From positions 1 to 10,799 of the forward strand of contig VGSO01000072.1 in the NCBI GenBank assembly GCA_016874945.1: a stretch of DNA of 10,799 nucleotides. Reading direction: 5' to 3'. The position numbers were made by a program, and so were the translations under genes. The DNA comes from Deltaproteobacteria bacterium (GTDB taxonomy: Bacteria; Desulfobacterota; Desulfobaccia; Desulfobaccales; 0-14-0-80-60-11). The notes under the pieces were generated by a model. The model was given only the letters and a program-made list of their open reading frames with translations. It was not told the origin of the DNA and ran no database searches. Each line of letters starts with the position of its first letter. Position 1 is the stretch's first letter. Below are positions 7,085 to 10,799 of the stretch, piece after piece.

Positions 7085-7762
7085 TTAAAAATATCCCATG
7101 CGGCGCAAACGCTTCATGATCTCTTCCTTGTCCTGGTCCCGCCCGCTCCGCTCAGGCCCGTCGGTCCCGCCCCGCCGGGTGCAGGGCTCGCACCCCAGAC
7201 TGCGGTACCCCCGGCGGTATAGTACGCAAAAAGGCGTCCCGGAGTCTTTCAGGTACTGCCAAATATCCATCTCCCGGAAATGTAGGATGGGCTGCACCCG
7301 CATGTGGACAGGATTTTCCCGGGGGGAGAAATAGGTTTCATCGGCCCGGTCCGGCTGCTCATCCCAGCGCATCCCGGTAATCAAGGCTTCCCAGCCGTAT
7401 TGTTCCAAAACCCGGACGATGACCTCCGTCTTCAGCAGTTGGCAGCACTGGACCTTGTCCTCCGCGATGCGGATGGTGCGGATGGCCTCTTCGTTGCGCT
7501 CCACCCGCAGGTCCAGGCCCCAGTCTTGGGCCAGTCGGTCCCGGAACTCATAAATTTCCTTGAATTTCACGCTGGTATCAATGTTCAGCACCGGGATGAG
7601 GACCTTGCCTCCCCCCACTTCCCGGAGCAGCTGCAGCGTGGTGGTGGAGTCCTTGCCGCCGGTCCAGGCCAGGGCAATTTTATCTTGGTAGCGCTCCAGC
7701 GCTTCCTGAAGGATGCTTTTGCTTAAGGCAATCTTCTCTGCCAGGGTCAGGGTTTCCACCAT
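7085..7762 (-). CDS. PP-loop PAPS/APS reductase-family protein with Fe-S motif
   Basis: A 225-residue adenine-nucleotide alpha-hydrolase-fold protein. The PP-loop is WTGGKDSTTT (residues 33-42), followed by NIDTSVKFKEIYEFRDR (60-76), GMRWDEQPDR (130-139), a VQPILHFREMDIWQYL block (156-171) and YRSLGCEPCTRR (186-197). Cys106-Cys107 and Cys191-x2-Cys194 form the CC-x~80-CxxC pattern that binds a [4Fe-4S] cluster in APS reductases. There is no Cys after residue 194, so the tail Cys that carries the thiosulfonate intermediate in CysH enzymes is absent. The closing GRDQDKEEIMKRLRRMGYF instead resembles the end of CysD, the ATP-sulfurylase subunit. The ATG at 7762 has GGAAG about 7 nt upstream. It is therefore a family member of uncertain reaction, possibly an ATP-dependent sulfur-handling enzyme. 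It is paired with the MetW-like methyltransferase downstream. Confidence 0.82.
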   Translation of the reverse strand: MVETLTLAEKIALSKSILQEALERYQDKIALAWTGGKDSTTTLQLLREVGGGKVLIPVLNIDTSVKFKEIYEFRDRLAQDWGLDLRVERNEEAIRTIRIAEDKVQCCQLLKTEVIVRVLEQYGWEALITGMRWDEQPDRADETYFSPRENPVHMRVQPILHFREMDIWQYLKDSGTPFCVLYRRGYRSLGCEPCTRRGGTDGPERSGRDQDKEEIMKRLRRMGYF

Positions 7763-7863
7763 GGTTATCTTCCGTCAATCTAAAGTATCCGGGGCCCAGC
7801 AGTGGCGCCGGAATATGAAGTCTTATAGCGATTGCCAAAAGTTTTTTCCGATGGTTTTTTGAC

Positions 7864-7920
7864 GTAGGGGCACAGCGTGCTGTGCCCCTGTACCTTGGGC
7901 ACGGCTCGCCGTGCCCCTAC
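7864..7920. repeat. REPIN-like pair of inverted GTAG hairpins
   Basis: Two hairpins face each other, each opening with GTAG at its outer 5' end. On the + strand GTAG (7864-7867) leads into GGGGCACAGC (7867-7876) / GCTGTGCCCC (7879-7888). On the - strand GTAG (7920-7917) leads into GGGCACGGC / GCCGTGCCC (7916-7908 with 7905-7897). The outer 10 bp GTAGGGGCAC and GTGCCCCTAC are exact inverted copies. One stem has an A-T pair where the other has G-C. GTAG plus palindrome, in inverted pairs, is the layout of REP/REPIN elements mobilised by RAYT (TnpA_REP) transposases. It lies in the 248-nt gap between the PP-loop gene and the 90-residue gene. Confidence 0.75.
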
Positions 7921-7954
7921 GGGGAAATTACTTTGGGCAACCCCTATAAGTTTG

Positions 7955-7982
7955 TTGCACTTGAAAGAGAAAATGGTATAAT
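7955..7982 (+). promoter_or_regulatory. Possible sigma70-type promoter, + strand
   Basis: TTGCAC (7955-7960) and a consensus TATAAT (7977-7982) are separated by 16 bp in a locally AT-rich stretch. The -35 box matches only half of the consensus. No + strand gene follows, so transcription would run antisense to the 90-residue gene. It may be a real antisense or small-RNA promoter or a chance match. Confidence 0.3.
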
Positions 7983-7993
7983 TGATCACTGAC

Positions 7994-8005
7994 CAGGGGC
8001 CCCTG
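7994..8005. promoter_or_regulatory. Perfect 12-bp palindrome CAGGGGCCCCTG
   Basis: A spacer-free 12-bp palindrome lying 11 bp downstream of the TATAAT at 7977-7982 and 5 bp past the stop codon of the - strand 90-residue gene. It could be an operator for the possible + strand promoter or the foot of a 3' structure. There is no loop and no T-tract, so it is not a normal terminator. Confidence 0.25.
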
Positions 8006-8010
8006 ACTCC

Positions 8011-8283
8011 TCAGCAGAGCCAGCAGCCTTTCTGCCGCACTTCTTCGTACCATTTCACCAGGCGCTGCCGGGCTTCTTTTTTTTCCAGCAGCAGGAGTTG
8101 GCGCACCCCGGCCATGTCAATGAAGCCCCCGAAATAGGCATACTGCACCAGTTTTTCCAGGTTCCGGGGGGAATACTCCCGGGCTTCGACGGGCACCCGC
8201 TCCCACATCTCTTCGGCCTGAATGACCGCCTTGACCCGACCGAAATGAGCCTTTAGAACCGATTCCAGGTCTGGAGCCGCCAT
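8011..8283 (-). CDS. Small hypothetical protein ending in CWLC
   Basis: A 90-residue protein I do not recognise. Strong G/C preference at third codon positions matches its neighbours and supports real coding. It looks all-helical and charged: an N-terminal helix (about 5-28), a middle segment YSPRNLEKLVQYAYFGGFID (37-56), then a basic/acidic helix with LLLLEKKEARQRLVKWYEEV (62-82) and a C-terminal GCWLC (86-90) with two Cys spaced x2. There is no signal peptide or membrane segment. The ATG at 8283 has no clear Shine-Dalgarno sequence, so translation may depend on coupling or a leaderless start. It lies 96 nt downstream of the protease gene on the same strand. The function is unknown; the terminal CxxC-like pair could bind a metal or form a disulfide, which is speculation. 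Confidence 0.7.
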   Translation of the reverse strand: MAAPDLESVLKAHFGRVKAVIQAEEMWERVPVEAREYSPRNLEKLVQYAYFGGFIDMAGVRQLLLLEKKEARQRLVKWYEEVRQKGCWLC

Positions 8284-8360
8284 GGTTTATGTCATTTTCG
8301 GGTCCACTGAAACAAATCCAAGATCCATCTTTGCCCGATCCTCAGATTTTTTACCGAAGA

Positions 8361-8377
8361 CCGAAAACCGAAAACCG
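8361..8377 (-). repeat. Post-stop heptamer repeat (CGGTTTT), second copy
   Basis: On the - strand CGGTTTTCGGTTTTCGG begins 2 nt after the TAA (8382-8380) of the protease gene. It is identical to the copy at 1232-1248, and an imperfect further unit (CGGTCTTCGG) extends it to about 8354. Function is unknown. Confidence 0.7.
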
Positions 8378-8379
8378 TA

Positions 8380-9150
8380 TTACTTGAGCCAGGGTTGGAT
8401 GATCTGCTTGGCCCGGTTGATGGGAATGGCAAAGCCGATGCCCTGTCCTTCCGAGGCGATCATGGAATTGATGCCGATGACCCGGCCGTTGAGGTCCAGC
8501 AGGGGGCCGCCGCTGTTGCCGGGGTTGATGGAGGCGTCGGTCTGGATGAAGTCGGCATAAGTGCCCCGCCCCAACCCCCGGCGGCCGGTGGCGCTGACCA
8601 CTCCCACGGTCATGGTGTTCTCCAGGCCGAAGGGGCTGCCGATGGCAATGGCCCACTGGCCCACCCTGATCTGGCTGGAGTCTCCCAACATGGCGGGGCG
8701 CAGGCCGGAGGCCTGAATGCGCACCAAGGCTACGTCGAAACGGGGGTCGCTGCCCACCACCCGGCCCCGGTATTCCTGGCCGTTGTTGAAGCGCACAATG
8801 AGTTCCTGGGAGCCCGCCACCACGTGGTTGTTGGTGAGGATATAGCCCCGGGGGTCAATAAGGAATCCCGAGCCTTGCCCCACGGTGCGCCGGCGCACAG
8901 CCTGACCGCTGTGATCTCGAAAGGACCCTTCAAAGGGGGTGCCCCGGAAAAAGTCCTCGGAGGCGCCTGGGGGGCGCACCGCCACCACTCGCACCGCTTT
9001 GAGGCTCACCACCGCGGGCATGGCCATTTCCGCCACCCGGATGAAGTCTTGCTGGAGTCCCACGGCCGCGGCGGCCGCGGCCGCCACGGGAGCCGCATTA
9101 GCCAGGCTCAATAATAGGACCACGGTAAATATGGGCAGATACCTTCGCAT
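8380..9150 (-). CDS. Secreted HtrA/DegP-type serine protease without PDZ domain
   Basis: A 256-residue S1C trypsin-like protease. An N-terminal signal peptide (MRRY, a hydrophobic core of about residues 5-17, then ANA and an Ala-rich stretch with likely cleavage near residues 19-29) directs it to the periplasm or outside. The catalytic triad is visible: His109 in TNNHVV, Asp139 in RFDVALV and Ser213 in GNSGGP. GQGSGFLIDPRGYILTNNHV (91-110) is typical of HtrA proteases. The protein ends right after the protease domain (FAIPINRAKQIIQPWLK), just where DegP/DegQ-type proteins continue into the first PDZ domain. The 96 nt before the next gene show no PDZ remnant. GGAGAGGA about 5 nt before the ATG is the best ribosome binding site in the window. 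The role is probably envelope protein quality control or processing of a partner; without PDZ, oligomer activation by peptide binding would differ. Confidence 0.9.
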   Translation of the reverse strand: MRRYLPIFTVVLLLSLANAAPVAAAAAAAVGLQQDFIRVAEMAMPAVVSLKAVRVVAVRPPGASEDFFRGTPFEGSFRDHSGQAVRRRTVGQGSGFLIDPRGYILTNNHVVAGSQELIVRFNNGQEYRGRVVGSDPRFDVALVRIQASGLRPAMLGDSSQIRVGQWAIAIGSPFGLENTMTVGVVSATGRRGLGRGTYADFIQTDASINPGNSGGPLLDLNGRVIGINSMIASEGQGIGFAIPINRAKQIIQPWLK

Positions 9151-9226
9151 TGTTCCTCTCCGTTAATTTGGCACTTGGTAATTTATATGTATTTGCAGGG
9201 AGTTATAGGTTATCAGGTTTACATTG

Positions 9227-9250
9227 TAACCCGCTAACCCGCTAACCCGC
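9227..9250. repeat. Octamer tandem repeat (TAACCCGC)x3
   Basis: Three perfect head-to-tail copies of TAACCCGC (GCGGGTTA on the - strand) lie 31 nt past the stop of the 137-residue gene and upstream of the protease gene. The rest of the 131-nt gap is AT-rich (about 9165-9226). It could hold the protease promoter: on the - strand a TATAAC hexamer covers 9206-9201, but no convincing -35 box goes with it. Confidence 0.7.
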
Positions 9251-9281
9251 CAATCGCCACTGCTTACTGCTCACTTTCTCT

Positions 9282-9695
9282 TCATGTCAGCAATAAGGGC
9301 GCCCGGCTCCGGGCCGACTCCGGGCGGGGGCCGATGACCGCCAGCACCTCTGCCGGGATCAGGCTTTCGGCCAGGGCCAGGAAGGGATACCCCTGGGGAG
9401 CCTCCTCGCCGTCTTCCGGTCCCAGGTCCCGCAGTCCCGCATCTCCGCCAATGGCCAGGCACACCGGGGGGCCATCCGGCTCGTGCCGGGTCCAAAATAT
9501 CTGCACTTCACCCGAAGATCCGGCGCCGTCCTGGTTTTCGCTCCAACCCACCAACAGATGCACGGCGCCGTCAGGATACTCCAGGCGCAAGGCCGGTCCC
9601 CGCCAAACCGGGGACAACAGGGGCGCCAGGTGGCGGGGCAGGCCGCCGGGAACGTTGGGGCCGGCAGCGACTTCAAATTCTATGACCCCCAGCAT
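9282..9695 (-). CDS. Hypothetical protein
   Basis: A 137-residue acidic protein that I do not recognise. Codon use with strong third-position G/C and a GGGGG 5 nt before the ATG support it as a real gene. It begins with a strand-like MLGVIEFEVAAG and has a Pro/Gly-rich region with WRGPALRLEYPDGAVHLLVGW (31-51), which reads as beta-strands. A QIFWTRHEPDGPPVCLAIGG segment (65-84) follows, then an acidic loop DLGPEDGEE and a hydrophobic helix FLALAESLIPAEVLAVIG. There is no signal peptide, transmembrane segment or catalytic motif. It sits between the dehydrogenase and protease genes on the same strand, but gaps over 100 nt with repeats make co-transcription uncertain. No function is proposed. 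Confidence 0.65.
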   Translation of the reverse strand: MLGVIEFEVAAGPNVPGGLPRHLAPLLSPVWRGPALRLEYPDGAVHLLVGWSENQDGAGSSGEVQIFWTRHEPDGPPVCLAIGGDAGLRDLGPEDGEEAPQGYPFLALAESLIPAEVLAVIGPRPESARSRAPLLLT

Positions 9696-9762
9696 CTTAA
9701 CCCCCGGTTATTTTTCATCTTTGCAACAGTTGCTCATGGGCCGTTGGCCCACCCGTAAATCA

Positions 9763-9844
9763 TGAAAAGTTTTGTAGCCGCAGGCTTCAGCCTGCGCCGG
9801 CACAGGCTGGAAAGCCTGTGCCACCCAGTTTACGGAACTTTTCA
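9763..9844. mobile_element. MITE/REPIN-like element with two inverted hairpins
   Basis: An 82-bp element bounded by TGAAAAGTT (9763-9771) and AACTTTTCA (9836-9844). Inside are two homologous hairpins in opposite orientation. The first is preceded by GTAG (9774-9777), with stem CGCAGGCT (9779-9786) / AGCCTGCG (9789-9796). The second has stem GGCACAGGCT (9799-9808) / AGCCTGTGCC (9813-9822) with a GGAA loop. CGCAGG/CCTGCG in one corresponds to CACAGG/CCTGTG in the other, a compensatory base-pair change. The ends and second hairpin match the shorter element at 2526-2577. It encodes no protein and lies in the 178-nt gap after the dehydrogenase gene. Confidence 0.72.
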
Positions 9845-9847
9845 GGA

Positions 9848-9868
9848 CAGAAAACAGAAAACAGAAAA
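9848..9868. repeat. Heptamer tandem repeat (CAGAAAA)x3
   Basis: Three perfect copies of CAGAAAA (TTTTCTG on the - strand) start 5 nt after the stop codon of the dehydrogenase gene when read on its strand, and lie 3 nt from the palindromic element at 9763-9844. The unit resembles the CGGTTTT repeats at 1232-1248 and 8361-8377 in length, T4 run and post-stop position. Confidence 0.7.
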
Positions 9869-9873
9869 CAATA

Positions 9874-10799
9874 TTAATCCCCGCACTCCAACAACACCTT
9901 TAACACGCCCTTCTCCTGGGCATAAGCCATCGCCTCCATACCCTGGGCCAGGGGGTAGCGGCGGTAAATCAGGGGACGGGGATCGATCCAGCCTTTCTTA
10001 AGTAGGCGCAGGGCCGCGGCAAAAGGGCCGCAGCGGCTCCCCAAAAGGCGCACCTCCGGCACTACTAATTCAGCAGTATTTAGAGGATAGCGCCCCTGAT
10101 AAGTGCTTTTGAGAACCACCGTCCCCCGGGGGCGGACCCGGGACAGGGCCAGGTCCAGGCCGTTGGGGGAGCCGCTGGCCTCCACCACCGCGTCAAAATC
10201 CGTTTCCGTTAATTCCTTTTCCAGATAAACGGCCACCCCATGAGCCCGGGCCAGTTCCAGATGGGCGGGATAACGGCCCACCAGGTAGACTTCGGAGCCG
10301 TGCCGGGCCAAAATCCAGGAAATTTGCAGGCCCAGGGAGCCGTCCCCCACCACCAGGACCCGGCTGGAGGGCAGAAATTCGGCGGTTTCCAGAACCTGGA
10401 GCGCCGCGGCCAGAGGCTCGGTAAAGACCGCGGCGTCATCGGGCACTTCCGTGGGCACGGGGTGGAGGTTAACCGCGGGCAGGGTGAGATAATGGGCAAA
10501 CGCGCCGTTTCGGCCATTCAGTCCCAGAACCTGGCGCTGCCGGCAGTGAGGGGCCAGACCCCTAAGGCACCGGGAGCATCGGCCGCAGGCCACGTTGATT
10601 TCCCCCACCACCCGGCTGTTTAACCAGGGAGAGTCCGCCGGGCCCGCCACTTCGCCCACGAATTCATGGCCCGGCACCCCCCGGAAGCCGTGGTACCCTG
10701 TGAGCACCTCCAGGTCGGTGCGGCAGATGCCCGCCAGCTTCACCCGGATCAAGACCTCGCCGGGCCGGGGTTCCGGCCGGGGAAGGTCCCGGAGTTCCA
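9874..10799 (-). CDS. Zinc-dependent MDR alcohol dehydrogenase, 5' truncated by window
   Basis: Medium-chain dehydrogenase/reductase with 307 visible residues. The frame runs open to the right edge, beginning ELRDLPRPEPRPGEVLIRVK, so the true start lies just outside. The catalytic zinc site shows as AGICRTD (Cys25 of the visible part), GHE (His44-Glu45) and the FTEPLAA Glu127. The structural zinc loop is C-x2-C-x2-C-x7-C (Cys71, 74, 77, 85). The NAD(P)-binding motif is VVGDGSLG (about 149-156), followed by LVGR at strand 2. An Arg after the second strand instead of an acidic residue hints at, but does not prove, NADP preference. The C-terminus KGVLKVLLECGD is typical for the family. It oxidises or reduces an alcohol/aldehyde or a sugar alcohol that cannot be specified. 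A tandem heptamer repeat and a palindromic element follow its TAA. Confidence 0.88.
   Translation of the reverse strand, partial: ELRDLPRPEPRPGEVLIRVKLAGICRTDLEVLTGYHGFRGVPGHEFVGEVAGPADSPWLNSRVVGEINVACGRCSRCLRGLAPHCRQRQVLGLNGRNGAFAHYLTLPAVNLHPVPTEVPDDAAVFTEPLAAALQVLETAEFLPSSRVLVVGDGSLGLQISWILARHGSEVYLVGRYPAHLELARAHGVAVYLEKELTETDFDAVVEASGSPNGLDLALSRVRPRGTVVLKSTYQGRYPLNTAELVVPEVRLLGSRCGPFAAALRLLKKGWIDPRPLIYRRYPLAQGMEAMAYAQEKGVLKVLLECGD

Noticed and set aside
7864..7920. CRISPR-like or intrinsic terminator reading of the hairpin pair
   Set aside because: There is one inverted pair rather than regularly spaced direct repeats with spacers, and no T-tract follows either hairpin.
7780..7989. 69-codon - strand frame upstream of the PP-loop gene
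   Set aside because: It is read straight through the REPIN-like hairpins, lacks a ribosome binding site and has no coding bias.
8395..9114. 239-codon + strand frame opposite the protease gene
   Set aside because: Antisense to a protease with an intact catalytic triad and signal peptide; the translation is Ala/Gly/His-rich filler.
9334..9765. 143-codon + strand frame opposite the 137-residue hypothetical gene
   Set aside because: Third-position G/C preference and a GGGGG ribosome binding site favour the - strand frame. The + strand frame is Ser/Pro/Arg-rich without structure.

Overview
The window reads as chromosomal DNA from a GC-rich Gram-negative bacterium. The GC content, the glycosyltransferase-9 heptosyltransferase, the periplasmic HtrA-type protease and the short palindromic intergenic repeats would fit a deltaproteobacterial (Desulfobacterota-like) genome. 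That placement is an inference from gene content and style, because no marker gene is present.

Left half (1-6279, all + strand): a surface-glycan locus. It opens with the end of a pseudaminic-acid-associated methylase, followed 10 nt later by an SpsF-type sugar nucleotidyltransferase, then a heptosyltransferase III-like GT9 enzyme. After a 242-nt gap carrying a palindromic element come a GT4 glycosyltransferase, a radical SAM/SPASM enzyme and a surface carbohydrate biosynthesis protein of the VDN-x3-RDLPG type. Together they suggest synthesis, modification and assembly of an LPS, capsule or flagellin glycan. The core nonulosonic-acid genes would lie off the left edge. The radical SAM gene is much more AT-rich than its neighbours.

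Right half (6306-10799, all - strand): converges on the glycan locus with only 26 nt between stop codons. In transcription order it holds a zinc-dependent MDR dehydrogenase (cut by the right edge), a hypothetical protein, a secreted HtrA-type serine protease with no PDZ domain, a 90-residue hypothetical protein, a PP-loop protein of the PAPS/APS reductase family, and a MetW-like methyltransferase. The last two are only 20 nt apart and probably co-transcribed.

The least ordinary material is intergenic. There are three REP/MITE-like palindromic elements (2526-2577, 7864-7920, 9763-9844). Two are built from paired inverted hairpins with compensatory stem changes, and two share the same 8-bp terminal inverted repeats. 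There are also four heptamer or octamer tandem repeats just downstream of stop codons. One 17-nt sequence occurs exactly 2 nt after the stop codon of two unrelated genes on opposite strands. No tRNA, rRNA, CRISPR array or transposase gene was seen.
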